This document shows, one piece after another, positions 42,672 to 54,475 of a stretch of 64,000 nucleotides of DNA (position 1 is the first letter of the stretch; every line of letters starts with the position of its first letter). The notes beneath the pieces are model-generated. The model did not search any database, was not told where the DNA came from, and was given only the letters and a program-made list of their open reading frames with translations. Both the position numbers and the translations under genes were made by a program. Origin of the DNA: Xanthostigma xanthostigma (taxonomy: Eukaryota > Arthropoda > Insecta > Raphidioptera > Raphidiidae); contig OY754467.1 of assembly GCA_963575645.1 (NCBI GenBank), positions 52,857,108-52,921,107 on the forward strand, read 5' to 3'.

Positions 42672-43120
42672 CAGTGTCGGATTAATCATTAGGGGCCCCG
42701 CTTCGACCAGGGGCCCGTGCACGCACCAAGAAAAAAACTTTTCATTGAACGAAAATTTTATTTGAAAATTTGTATGAAATTTCCCAACAACAATATTATT
42801 TTCTTTCGTTGTTTATTGTAATCATGCATTTAACAAGATAAAATTTAAAATAACTACGTCACGTCTCATTTCTCTTTCCTGACCCATCAAAAAACCTGGA
42901 TCATCAATTATCTATAACGACCATTTCAAATAAAGCTAACGAGTCAGGTAAGGCGATGCTGCAGCATCTAGTCAAAGTAATCTTGTTGTTACAATATCAC
43001 ATAAGACATTGAAGTAACATGATTCCAGATCTGATCATCTGGAAGTTATTCATCCCTTCATCAACTTGAAAAGACCTGATTGCATTGCCTAGAGGCCCGG
43101 ATAGGGTTAATCCAGTCCTG
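42672..43120. mobile_element. hAT-type element with TATCTACT target duplication
   Basis: Left end CAGTGTCGGATTAATC and right end GGGTTAATCCAGTCCTG are imperfect inverses. TATCTACT flanks both sides exactly (42664-42671 and 43121-43128). Inside each end are GGGGCCCCG / GAGGCCCGG blocks. It is 449 bp and non-coding. Confidence 0.8.
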
Positions 43121-43128
43121 TATCTACT

Positions 43129-44607
43129 TAACTTTCTTCAAATCTGGGAGACCAGAGTATAAAAGACCTTAGAAACAAGTTGTAATGTAAACAAGTAACA
43201 TGTTCCATCATTGTGTTGATAATTATTGTAACTTATAGATTATAGTATTTAATAATAAAGTAGACTATTTACTTGGAAATAGCGGAAATATTCTAAGGTC
43301 GACAATACCTTAATTATATCATTATTGATTTTCAAACAACTTATTATTAAAAAGTCTATTGCATTATATGTTTATTTCTTTGCTACGATTTGTAATAATT
43401 AAAAATAATAAATCATTCTGGAAAGTTCCAGCCAATTGGGATACGGGACTGTTCCGACTCCAAAAATGCCTACAATTTATTATTATTGTTGGGTACAGCG
43501 GCTTGTTCAATTTCGTTCAGTAGGTACAGATACACGTTTGGGTAGATATGAACTTTTGTCAAAAAAATTCTGCACGCCTTTTTGACCATCTTAGGGGTTG
43601 AATTTTGAAAAATCCGTTCTTACTGCTAGTCAAATTCATGTAAGGAACCCACTGTTCACAATTCAAGTTTCCAGGTTTAATGGTTTGATCTGGGCATTGA
43701 TGGGTCAGTCAGTCACCCAAAAGGGAATAATAATTATAATTGGACTAGTGCGGAATTTCCTCATTAAAGGATTAAGAAAATGCGCAGTTCATGCACGTCT
43801 GTTCGCATTGCAGCCAAAGATAGAGAACTTGATTATTAATTATCTCAATAATTTGTTATAACTCTTTACTAAAAATTCAATATAAGTAGTCTTGCTATAT
43901 AATTTATTAATAACTCTGAGTTAATTTAAAATTGAGGAATTAAAAAAATGACAGTTTATAGTGATTTTTAATAAATGACAAATAATATCGTTTCCTCATT
44001 ATGTTAAACCAAGCACTGTATAGTTAAAATCCACAAGAATAAATATGTGTATAATAACATGTTAATTCCTAATAATCATTTATTAGACGTGATATTAGAT
44101 TTGGTTTCCGTATGAAAAAGATGATGTTTAGAATTTTGTCTGTTCGTACTCCATGCCTTGACTACGTTACTATAATCTTTCCTTGGTTATGACCTCAGTT
44201 GATATATTATGTAAAGTAATACGATTTTTCAATCCATATGAGCGATAGAAAAGCAAAGTAGGCGCTGAACAGTCCAAATACATAGATACCAATATGGCCG
44301 AACGTGAACTGTCAAAAATATTGTAAATATACTTATTATGACGTGAAAATCAGATATTTTATAGGAGATAAGTGCAAAAAATATACTATGTATCTCGATT
44401 GTAATGCTTTTATGACTCGTGTGACTATCAAAACTCGGTATTCGTTCGTTATTAATATAATTTGACGACTCGTCTTAAAATAATGCATTACAAACCAAAT
44501 ACATAAACTACTATTTTGCACACTCTCCTATAAAATAATTGCCTTTTAATAAGAAAACACTTATTTAACCTTGTACTGACTTGCGATCAACGCCAAAGCG
44601 GCATATG
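43129..44607. other. Intergenic DNA with a small family X fragment
   Basis: AAAGTTCCAGCCAATTGGGA at about 43420 belongs to family X. The 87-codon frame at 43598-43861 (+) has no recognisable domain. No gene assigned. Confidence 0.45.
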
Positions 44608-44611
44608 ATAT

Positions 44612-44684
44612 GAAATGTAACAATGAAAGATGAGTGTGAGAGAGATGGAGCATTTTTGTCACTCATCCTTCATTGTTACATTTC
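44612..44684 (+). ncRNA. Pre-miRNA-like hairpin
   Basis: GAAATGTAACAATGAAAGAT plus GAGTG (44612-44636) pairs with 44660-44684 with a single non-Watson-Crick position (G-U if transcribed from the minus strand, A-C from the plus). The loop is 23 nt. The 25-bp stem and 73-nt total resemble a short pre-miRNA, but a small MITE would look the same. No copy elsewhere in the window was noticed. Confidence 0.3.
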
Positions 44685-45390
44685 AGATGGATGCCGAAAA
44701 ACGTGGAATCCACAACAGATCCGAAAAAAGAGTCGAAAATATTTTAGTAGTAGATAATATGTATAAAACGGTGGATTGGTTAAAGCATTTCGGGGACGGT
44801 TTGAACCTTCACCCCCCCCCCCCTGCCTACGGCCTTGCCCATGAGCGATATTGCGAGGTCTTTTATTGTTTTAAGGATGGGGCAAATGGAATAAAAACTT
44901 TTGGTTAATGTGAAAAGTAAAAGTGGTTATAAAACTATAATACATGTTTTCTTTTAATATCGATGGGGGCAACTGTTCAAGGTTACCTAATCTAATACTG
45001 CTCAAATATTGTTGAAACAGTATTTTCGACATTATTTTTGATAACCCAAATGTATAATTTACATTATGTTAAAACGTATAAAAAGTGAATAGAATTGTTA
45101 CAATTATTATTTTGTCCTTCACCAATTAAGAACTCGTCTATAAATAAAGTGATTTATAGACTTATGACCCATTTTTTTTCATATTTGTTTACTTGAAGGT
45201 GTCAGAATCTTTCAGTAGCATTGGCAATATCCCATGCTTTAATAAAAAAACTAAAAATATTAACTTCAATGTCATAAGTTTATATATAATCTACAGATTA
45301 TTGACCTCTTCACGGTTTATAGCCAGAGAAGAACGGACATCATTTTTGAAAGATTTCGAATCGGAGATACACACCCTCATATCTAAATAG

Positions 45391-45623
45391 CAAGGACGTA
45401 GATACTTTTTTTTCTGAGGGGGGGGGGAACAAAAAAAGTCAATATTTTTTTAAAGTTTTATTATAATAACAAAAAAGAATACACACGAAGGAAGATGTTT
45501 AATTCCCAAACTATAATTATGTCACAAAATACGCTGTCAAAATTTTGTTTTTTAGTATTCGTAATATATTTTCAGTTTTTTTTTTTTTAATTATTATGGT
45601 CCTGGGGGGGTAATTACCCCTTG
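45391..45623. mobile_element. Small hAT-type MITE with CTAAATAG target duplication
   Basis: Begins CAAGGACGTAGATAC, ends GGTAATTACCCCTTG; CTAAATAG on both sides (45383-45390 and 45624-45631). Compared with 28177-28445 the right terminus has lost the TATCTACGC part, yet the duplication is exact, so the trimmed end may itself have been mobile. Poly-G and poly-T tracts inside. Confidence 0.75.
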
Positions 45624-45776
45624 CTAAATAGAGTACCTCCATTAGAGATGGCAGCGGTTAATCAAACAGGTAAAATAATCGATAATTTTGTTTCGATTAT
45701 TGATATGATAGCATTTGTTCCGAATAATCGATAAAATAATCGACTATTTACCAATTATGTCATACCACTAATATTA

Positions 45777-46112
45777 ATAGTCAATAACATGAACCATTTA
45801 GAATGTATGACACCTCGAATATGTCGAGCATATGCGAGGTGTCAGACATTTTAAATGGTTCATGTTATTTGTCAGAGAACATTATTTTAGCGTTTTGGTT
45901 GAATTTTTTAAGCTATCCAATTCAAAAAACAAACATCTATAAATTTTTACATGTCGTCAAAACGACATCTTTTGGAAAATTTAGAGGGAAAACGCCCCAA
46001 AATCAAGAAAAGTCATAGAGGAAAAAAGTGTCAGACTAGGCTTAATGAAGCCATATACAAAGTTTGGGGAGAGTATGTATCAGTAAAATTTTTGCCGACG
46101 GCACTCTGACTA
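45777..46112. mobile_element. One-armed copy of the 3761-4280 fold-back element
   Basis: Keeps only TAGTCA of the left end, then the central hairpin (ACACCTCGAATATGTCGAGC) and the whole right arm through GGCACTCTGACTA, followed by TTA. The left arm is deleted. The 71-codon frame at 45803-46018 lies here. Confidence 0.7.
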
Positions 46113-46767
46113 TTAAGAGTATAAGATACGAGGTTGAGTCAATTAATATCGATGAAATATCGAAATTCTATTTTTAAAAAACCGCTTCTAGCAGACTGTG
46201 ACCTTGGTAGACAAAAAACTATTTTATTTATATGGCCAGTTTTTTTTTCTTTTGATTGCAAATTATCAATAAAATCTCATTATCGATTCTTCGATTTTAT
46301 TCACCAACACCACATTGTACTTACAATAGACAGCCACTTCCATTTTATTATATGGATGTACGCAGACTACGTTCAGGACCGTCTTAACAATGTGTGACTC
46401 GTGAAACAAATTGATGTCATTGCCCTTACTTAATACCGACCTTAAATTACATAATTGCGCTAAGATTTTTAATAGCAATTAATAGAATAATATTATAATA
46501 GCTGAAGCAAGTTTTTTTTTTGTTGTCAACAGTGGTAAACCAATCTTATTTTGTTTGACGTAGAACAAAAAACCTGAACTTTGAATTATTATTAAAAAAT
46601 TTCAAAGAATTAGCATATTTTGTTCTTCAAAATTAAAAAAACAAAGATATCACATACGTCATAATATTATTATGTAAGTACCAGAGATAATAATCTTGTG
46701 AATATTATCTTGTTGCTATATTATTACTTGAACGTTTATCTTTAAAAACAAAGTGTTGATAAAAAAA

Positions 46768-47300
46768 AATTTGAACGAAAGTTGTTGGGTTTCGAGGGGA
46801 AAATCGTCTGGACACGATTACCACCCCCATCACCTCACCCCTTAGCAGGGGGAGCGGGTGACTTTTGTTTTTTAAATGGGAACCCCCATTTTTTATTATC
46901 GATTTTTTTTTTGTATGTGAACATTAAATCTTTTGTCTGAATTTTTTTTTTGCAAATCGCTTATAATGACAATTTTTAATGAGCGTTTTGGTAGAAAACT
47001 ACGAGCCGAATTGAAGAAAGTTCAGAAACAATATCCCATTTAAAAAACAAAGGCCATCCTCTCCCCTCCGTTTAAAATTTATTACCATGGAGAGTTTTCT
47101 CGAGAGCCTGCTGATTTAAATTTAAAAAAATTTCAGACACAAAAAAAATTCGATGATAAAAAATGGGGGTTTCCATTTAAAAAACAAAAGTCATTCCCTC
47201 CTCCTGCTAAGGAGTGAGGTGGTGGGGGTGGTTATTGTGTCCACACGATTTGCCCCTCGAAACCCAACAACTTACGTCCGACCTTTTTTTTTATTCAACC
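46768..47300. repeat. Fold-back repeat with GTTGTTGGGTTTCGAGGGG arms
   Basis: The left arm GAAAGTTGTTGGGTTTCGAG, then ACCACCCCCATCACCTCACC and TTTGTTTTTTAAATGGGAAC, is mirrored on the right through 47295. Arms are about 150 bp with around 10-15% difference. No clean ends. A further TTTAAAAAACAAAGGCCATC half-copy sits in the middle (about 47040). Confidence 0.6.
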
Positions 47301-47904
47301 CTTTGTTTTTGAAAGAAAAACGTCCGAAGTTTTCAAAAAAAAAAAAACACCCGGTGTAGTCTGACTTTGCTCCTGCTACTCGTCAACCATAATGACATCT
47401 TGTCAGTTAGTTTTCTAAACATTATAGGTAGGTAATTATTATGATTTTTAAAACAATCTGCACAAAATATAATAGTTTAAGGAAAATTATTCACAGTGAA
47501 TAACATTAACATGTTACCTGTAATGATAAAACAACGCAGATAACAATTAAAAAAAGACTATCGCAAAAAATGCAGTACGACTGAATGCCATACGGCGGGT
47601 GTCCTCGCTTTAGTCACAGAGGTCAAGAAGAAGAAAAGAACACATGCACGCATTATTAATAGTGTGTGTACTTAGACATAAGTACAATTGCGGTAAATAA
47701 AACGTATTTACGAATCGCGGTTTTTAATTATGTATATCGAGCGAAGGTGGCTGCGTTTAGAACTTTGTTACGGTCCTATTGCAGAATCCATACGCTAGGA
47801 AAGTATCTTTTGACAGGCGAGTTTTGCGCCCTCTCGTGTTTTTTTTTTTAATCTTAGTGTCATATGTCATACGTCATTTTAATAAGGATTAATTGTCGAA
47901 TAAA
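47301..47904. other. Intergenic DNA, no gene seen
   Basis: A-rich run at 47334-47347; otherwise no recognisable feature. Confidence 0.4.
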
Positions 47905-48054
47905 ATGGGGAAAAAGCTATCAAATCGGAAGTGCTGTGTTATTGATTGTAAAGATACACCAACTTAAACATCCAGAATTACAATTCCACCGTTTTCCTGG
48001 ATTTTCTTATGAATTAGAGAGAAAAAAATGGACTGCAGCAGTACGTCGTCAAGG
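47905..48054 (+). pseudogene. Frameshifted THAP-domain exon
   Basis: The ATG at 47905 opens MGKKLSNRKCCVIDCKDTPT and stops at once. One base out of phase, the frame continues HPELQFHRFPGFSYELERKK then WTAAVRRQG up to a GTAATT donor at 48055. A Cys pair at the N-terminus, F-H-x-F-P and a later W-x5-R are THAP zinc-finger landmarks (a DNA-binding module of P-element transposases and host proteins). The join needs a one-base shift near 47965, so the exon is broken or the base is a sequence error. The expected second half with C-x2-H and AVPTIF was not found. Confidence 0.55.
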
Positions 48055-48735
48055 GTAATTAAATTTTTTTTTACTGACATTGTGCGTAAATATTTTTTTA
48101 TAATTAAGAATAACGCTGGTTTCCATGTGTTTGTAAGTTTTGGGTGAACCACTTTTGAAAAATCAAACACGAGATGGTGCCGAAGGTCGCGTGTCAAAGA
48201 GACTTTGTATACCATTCAAAACTGTACATTCATCAACAGCGGGTAAAGACATACCGTAATGGATTTTTTAAATTGTGTAGCCGATGGTACCAGAGTGGAA
48301 GAAGAACATTAGAACGTTCGACATCTTGTCACCTTGTGCATGAACGTTTATCGATGCAAGTACAATCGACACTAAATAAGTCTTGGATGCAGTTGTCTCT
48401 GGGTATGTCCAGGAAATGACCCAACAAGATGTCGGGCGTTAAATTTTTAGTGAACGGGCGCCCTTTTTTCAAATAAAAAGAATAATAATAAAAGTGTACT
48501 TTCGGTATTTTTGAGTATTAAAAATTAGAACATTATTCTTGGATTTTTTAATATTTCATTATTTTTCATGTATGCATTTGTTAATATTTCAAATTCTTTA
48601 GCATTGCTACAAAATCACGATGCAGCTTAACTACGCAGTTATTATTGTTTTTGAAAAAAAAAAAAATATTAATTTTGTTGGCAATGTAAATTTAATGGTG
48701 CTTCTAAAACCAGCATAACTCAAATATTAATTCAA
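48055..48735. other. Flank of the THAP exon
   Basis: An 81-codon frame (48174-48419, +) follows the THAP exon by 120 bp. I cannot link it to the THAP fold or any transposase. The rest is AT-rich. Confidence 0.35.
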
Positions 48736-49403
48736 ATCTTTGATTAACGTCATCTTTTGTAATATTGATTTATAATTTTATTTTTGTCAATATATACCTA
48801 GTCTGAAAAAAATTGGTCGACAATTTTATTTATTCAGATATTAATTATTTCAAGTTTGAATTGGGATTTGGGAGCGTCGTTTTATAAATAAGACCCACAA
48901 TTATTGATGACGTCATTGATGGCATTGTATTTTTGTTTGTAATCAAGCTTTTTCTGCGTCTTAAGGAAAGAAAATAACATAAATAAGTTTTATTGAAAGA
49001 ATACTAACAATCTAATTAAACTACCTATACTATTTTAAAATTCAATGTATATTTTATGGCCAGTAACTTACTTCTGGGTTGTTGATTTACGATTTTCCAT
49101 TATCCTTATGGTTTTGGTAAAATTGACAGTAAAGCATTCATTACACGATTTAAATTGATATAATAAATTACCATAGATCAAATTAGCATAGTTGAAAATT
49201 CTTTGACGTCATTATAGCTGGCACACATTTATCTTATTAATTGTAATTTTTCTAAGACCATATTGAAATTATCAAAAATTTTTCACAAAATCGTCAAATC
49301 AGTTCCGAGGTTATTTTTTTAAAGGATAACACAATTTATACTAGATATACATATATATTATATAGTAAATAAAATTATCAACCAATTTTTCAGACAAATA
49401 CAT

Positions 49404-49912
49404 GGTGTCCCGCGACATGACTGCCATAGCTTGAGACTGTGTTGCTGGGGTGATTTCAAGTCAAAAATGTCTAATGAATATACCTATACCCGGAACGCTA
49501 TCCTACTTGAGCTAGACGCATTTGACATTTTAGATAAGTAGTAGTAGGAATTCCCTACTAATTTAAAAAAACATTTAAAAAGAAATCGCTTTATTAAATT
49601 AGTTGCTCAAAATGTCCACCCAGCTGCTGTATACATAGTCTAGCTCTTCTTAGAATTGAAGTGGTGGCTCTGCGAAGAGTCAGGATCAGCACGAATAAAT
49701 ACTAATGGTGATTCACAGCCACCTGGTCTTTTTAATAATAACAAAACCAACAGCCGAACCTAATACCTGCATTAGTGGGCTTACTTATTTAAAATTTCAA
49801 ATGCTTTTAGCTCAGTTAGGATAGCGTTACGGGTATATGTTTTAGACATTTTTGACTTGAAATCACCCCAGCAACACAGTTCCTGGCTATGGCAGTCATG
49901 TCGTGGGACACC
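49404..49912. mobile_element. Inverted-repeat element (GGTGTCCCGCGACATGAC ends)
   Basis: Arms of about 110 bp: GGTGTCCCGCGACATGACTG, then GGGGTGATTTCAAGTCAAAA, are mirrored at 49800-49912. The middle has no long frame. It seems nested in a larger inverted pair, AAATCTTTGATTAACGT (48736) and its inverse (49970-49990), which also encloses ATTGGTCGACAATTTTATTT-like repeats. Confidence 0.65.
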
Positions 49913-49992
49913 CTGTATATTAATAAAAATTAGTCGATAATTTTATTTATTGAAGAGTACTAATTAGACGTTAATCAAAGATTTGAATAAAG

Positions 49993-52340
49993 TAAATGTA
50001 ATTCCACCAAAAAGTATTCTTGTAAAATAAGGCCAAATCTCGTGATCGCGTAACACGAAAACGTTAAGAGATCTAGTACAGCGAACTCCATTTAATTAAA
50101 AGTGAAAAGTAGTGAAATCGAAAACTTGGCTAACTTCAAAGTTCGCTTACATAATTATTAAGGTTTTTTTACTTTCACTGTAAGGCATAGTAAAAGCTTT
50201 GATCATTCGTCTTTTATTCTCTTAGCTACTTTTTAAGTCAACCAGGTTTCAAACAATACTTTTCACATTTCCAACTAGAGATACCTTTTTTGTTAAACCT
50301 ATAGAAAGCACTCCCTCATATTTTTGAAGGATTGGAAGTGAAAAATCAAAGATTATTAATTTCTTTGTCACTTGTACGCGAAACCCAGTCTGAAAACCAA
50401 ATTTTAGCTTCCATTGACTGCGGATCTATAGAAATCTTGTTGGAGAACATTAAAAATTAAACATGATTTAATTATTTTTCTTGTTACTTGTACGCGGAAC
50501 TCAATCTGCATACTAAATTTCAGCTTTCTAGAACTATTGGAAGCCTCTTAAATGTTTTTGATGATCATGATGAGAGTGGGTGAGAGACAAAACAAAAAAC
50601 CTTACGTATTAATAAAACCTAAAACAGCGGGGTTAAAAAAAAAGAAATTTAGTATGTTACATAGTATTGGTGACTCCCATAGAAATACTCTCTAGTGACT
50701 CCAGTCTATTCTGAAAATTTGGGACCTGAAGTGACATCTAGGGCCCTCAAAAATCGCTTCGAGAAAATCTAGGCTTAGTCAGTGCTCGGCTTGGTGGGTG
50801 AGTTTTGTTCAGACGACTAGCCAACAAAAGATAAAATACGCAGGTAAAATAAAGAATTTTTCAAAAAAACAGGAAAAAATGACTAAAATGTTTTTTTTTT
50901 AGATTTGTTGACGTCAAAGAAATATTTACATAGACGCAAGAGATAAAAAATTACAATAAATAAGTATCTTACCTCTTTGCATAGACGAGAGTTCTTAATC
51001 TTGCGATTTATATATTTTTATGTGTGTGTGTACTGTGTGGGGCGAGGTAGACTATATTATAATAACAGGTGTACATACCTATATTTATAATGTATCAGAT
51101 TGTATATGTAGAAAGAAACGTGTCTTAAATGAGTGTATTTAATGATTTTTCAGAAAACAGTTTCCGCTGATTTTTATCCTCGAGCTAAGTTCGCCAAATT
51201 AAAATATATATTAGATATTGTGTCCATCGAGATAATAATTAATAAGAAAAATCGCAGGATTGTGGACAAAAAGTTAGATTTATTAATGTACGACGTTTCG
51301 TCTATAGATTTAGACTTTTTCAAGTACAATATGAAAATTAAAAACAATAATTATTGTTTTGAATTTTCATATCGTAAATTGACAGTCAGTACCGTGAGCA
51401 GTACTGAGGTAACTGCTGAGATAAATACTAAATAGATAAATGAACTGTATAACAGCTCCCTCAGTATACCTCGGACTATAGAGTGATTTCGTAAGATTTT
51501 ACATAATAAGATGCGAGGGATGTGGTTTTAGTTATTGCAGTTGCGGGCTTTTTATTTAAGCCGTTTACACATACTATGAGAGTACGTGGGCTCGAAAAAG
51601 TGTTCTAATATGAATTTGTCCGTGACATGTATAAACAATAAAAGTGTTCTTTGCCAAGTCGAAGTCAAGCCCCCTAAAAGACTGGTCAAACATTGGCAGT
51701 GGGGGATCACGAGGGGAGCGGAGCACATCGTAAATATATGAAGCAAGTTAAAAGGTCTTTTAATGCACATACGACTCGTAAATGACGCTTTTAACTTTTA
51801 AGACTATAATAATATTATGCAACCTATACCTAAATACTTCCCTGCATGACGAATTCTTCATCTCAAATACTTTTCCCTCGTTTAAAAATTGTTACAGCTC
51901 TCCTGACGCTACTTTTAAAGCTAGACTTCGCGTAAAGTTCAAAAGAAGGACCAAGAATCACACGTGTGAAAAATTAAGTAATTTATATCATCAGGATTAA
52001 AAAAAATCTTTTCCTGTACAATCTGTAGTACGAGAGACCGTTCGCTTTAAAAATAGCGTGAGGAAAGTTGTAACCATTTTTAGACGAGGTGAAAAGATGT
52101 GCAAACTGCAAAGGATATTATTTTGTTGGTAGCATATTCGGTTTGTGCTACATCAAACTTGCGACATCTAGCGTCATTGACCGGCGAACCCACTGCCACT
52201 TTTATATATTATGTCAAATGGGACAACTAGTAAAAAGTGAATGTGCAACATCAAAGTTTCAAACCAAATGTGAAAAAAGAAAAGTTAAAGTTTATAAAAA
52301 CTGTTATCAAGTAGTTTAATAATATTAGTTTTCAGTATGT
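49993..52340. other. Intergenic DNA, no identifiable gene
   Basis: The largest frame is 100 codons (51133-51435, +), preceded by TTTTTCAG at 51154, so an exon is possible but no domain is visible. A TGTGTGTGTG microsatellite occurs near 51022. Frames at 51782 and 52089 are unremarkable. Confidence 0.35.
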
Positions 52341-52341
52341 A

Positions 52342-52692
52342 TCTATACTAATATATGTATAAAGCTGAAGAGTTTGTTTGTTTGGTTAAACGCGCTAATG
52401 TCAGGAACTACTGGTTCGAATTATAAAAAAAAAAAATTTGTTGGGTAGGCCATTCATCGAGGAAGGCTATAGGCTATAATATAAAGCTACGACCAATAGG
52501 AGCGGAGCATCAATGAAAAATGTTGCAAAATGTAACTAAAAATTTGTCCGTCCGACAAAAACTTTTGAACAGTAACTCCGATCATCATGAAATTTGGACA
52601 CAACATTCATCTCGGTAAACGGAGATGAACGTGCGTATTCATGTCCCCCGTTCGTTCTTTTGCACCCGGGTGAAACCGGGCGGGACCGCTAT
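52342..52692 (+). mobile_element. Helitron-like element, near full length
   Basis: TCTATACTAATATATGTATA at the 5' end, GGAGCGGAGCATCAATGAAA inside, hairpin CACCCGGGTGAAACCGGGCG and GGACCGCTA at the 3' end. About 350 bp, same family as 19142-19496. Confidence 0.72.
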
Positions 52693-53019
52693 CTTGTATA
52701 TAATACATATTAAACTATTGTTCTATTTTTACCTTTGATTTTATATCAGTACATGTGCCGTAAAAATGCCAGCTTTCACCGCTACGTGCGCACGGTCGTT
52801 CTAAGCAGCTGCACATAGCGAATAATCTTAATGAATACTTGAAAAACATTTTTATTAAGCGCGTGTCAAAAAGTAATTACTCTCGTTATTGTATTTTCTG
52901 CCTTTCAACGAGAATCGAACTCAGTTGAATCCTACAAATACGCATACAAATGATTTATTTATATTGTAGTTTTGTTAACGTGTTCTTTTGTGAGGCAACG
53001 CTTCCTATAACGAGTCGAC

Positions 53020-53060
53020 CCTGGACTATATAAATGTGACGTACAGTACGACTACTTTAG
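53020..53060 (+). promoter_or_regulatory. Possible TATA promoter for the 54082 gene
   Basis: CTGGACTATATAAATGTGAC in otherwise AT-rich DNA is followed about 25-30 bp on by CAGTACGACTAC. It lies 1 kb before the start codon, which would imply a long unspliced or spliced 5' UTR. AT-rich surroundings make a false match likely. Confidence 0.25.
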
Positions 53061-54081
53061 TACTTTACTATGTAAGTTATTATAAACTCGACGCTGGACA
53101 CCACGCTTTATCATTATTCTATTGGCCGTATCTGAGATCGCACTTACCTGTGCATATTTTAACCGCGATTTTTGAAAATATTGTTTCGATTGTGTTAATC
53201 AATTTTTGAGTCGTTCGTATTTTTAAATATAATGGACACTGTGTTAAAACTTCAATTTATAAATAATTTATATTTGAGCTTGCAATTAAAAATAGCGAAG
53301 TATTTAATAACATTTTGGTATGATAGAAAGGACAACGTTAAAGTGATATTTGGTTATGTTGGAAGTGTTTAAAAACTAATATATTTATTTATTTAATTTA
53401 TTCTCTTATTTAATATTTATCATTAATTTATTCGTACCATTAAGAAATATTTAATTATTTAAATTATAATAACTGAACACTAATATTATTGTTTATTGTT
53501 TGTTTATTAATTGTTAGTAAAATTTTCGTAATAAATTTCGTTACTTCAATTTTCAAAGTTTTTGTTGGGAATTTTTTTTTCATTGTAACGTTCATAAAAA
53601 AGTGGGACACATTCAAAATAGTTCAACTTACTTATCTAATTTATTTAAGCTAAATTATTATTATTTTTATTCTTTTCATTAAGAGTCATTGTTATTTCTA
53701 AATAAGTTAAAATTTTATAAATCATAAACTTGCGGGTTTAATTTTTTTTTAACAAACGAATAAAATATTGTTCGTGTGAATAAAAGAACGAGTAGTTCTT
53801 CTAAGTAAATTTGTTTGTTTAATGTGCTTTTAATACACAAAAGTAGTGATATTTAATACAAAGACTAATATTGATAATAGAGCTATTTTAAACCTAAATA
53901 AATAATCTGACAGCTGGTGTTCGTACTAAAAATAATAAAATTATTGGAACGTTGAAAAATTCATCTTATTTTTCTTTTGAAAAAATACGCGATAATATTT
54001 GTAATAAAATCAAATTAATCACTTGCATTTTTCTAAAAAAAATCTTTGAATACGAATAAATTTTACTGTTAATCGTTCAAC

Positions 54082-54299
54082 ATGACTGAGGTAACCGCGG
54101 CACCGTTAACAGACGATGGTTTGCGCAAGATCAGGGAATCTTTGGCATTGGCCGAGACCTTGGCGAAAGCAAGTTTAATGACGTCACCTGCTGCAAAAAG
54201 GCGTCTGGCCGCCCGGCGTCTCGAAATGGGAGATATTGAGAACGGTGGTAGTCCTGGGGATTACGTGCCCCCGAAACAACTATTGTTGTATCTTGTTAG
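54082..54299 (+). CDS. First coding exon of an unidentified gene
   Basis: The ATG (context TTCAAC before it) opens MTEVTAAPLTDDGLRKIRES, followed by a helical, Ala/Leu/Lys-rich stretch (ALAETLAKASLMTSPAAKRR), LEMGDIENGGSPGDYVPPK and QLLLYLV. It ends at the clean donor GTAAGC at 54300, in phase 2. Base composition is much more GC-balanced than the flanks, with no stop or low-complexity sequence, so it reads as a genuine conserved exon. An amphipathic helix near residues 12-48 is likely. I do not recognise the family. No second exon was found in the remaining 9.7 kb; it probably lies beyond the window. Confidence 0.65.
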
Positions 54300-54354
54300 G
54301 TAAGCTTAAAATTATTTGATTTGTCTGACCGCCGATAAATCGGAATTATTTATT

Positions 54355-54475
54355 AAGATGAAGGAAGGTTTGGTTGAGGATCATAAAATAAGCTTTACCA
54401 GTGTTTCGCTAGTGGCCAACGTTTCGAAAAATTTATTTTCATCTTCAGGGCCTATGAACATGTATAAATGTATAT
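54355..54475 (+). repeat. One-armed MITE (GAAGGAAGGTTTGGTTGAGG family)
   Basis: Shares ATAAGCTTTACCAGTGTTTC and TTTCGAAAAATTTATTTTCA with the fold-back at 55266-55510. It lies about 55 bp after the donor of the 54082 exon. Confidence 0.6.

Noticed and set aside
44630-44908. 92-codon frame overlapping the hairpin
   Set aside because: Starts inside the hairpin and reads through a C13 run; no family recognised.
51133-51435. 100-codon frame after a TTTTTCAG
   Set aside because: A possible exon, but no domain, no partner exon and no identifiable family; left as unassigned.
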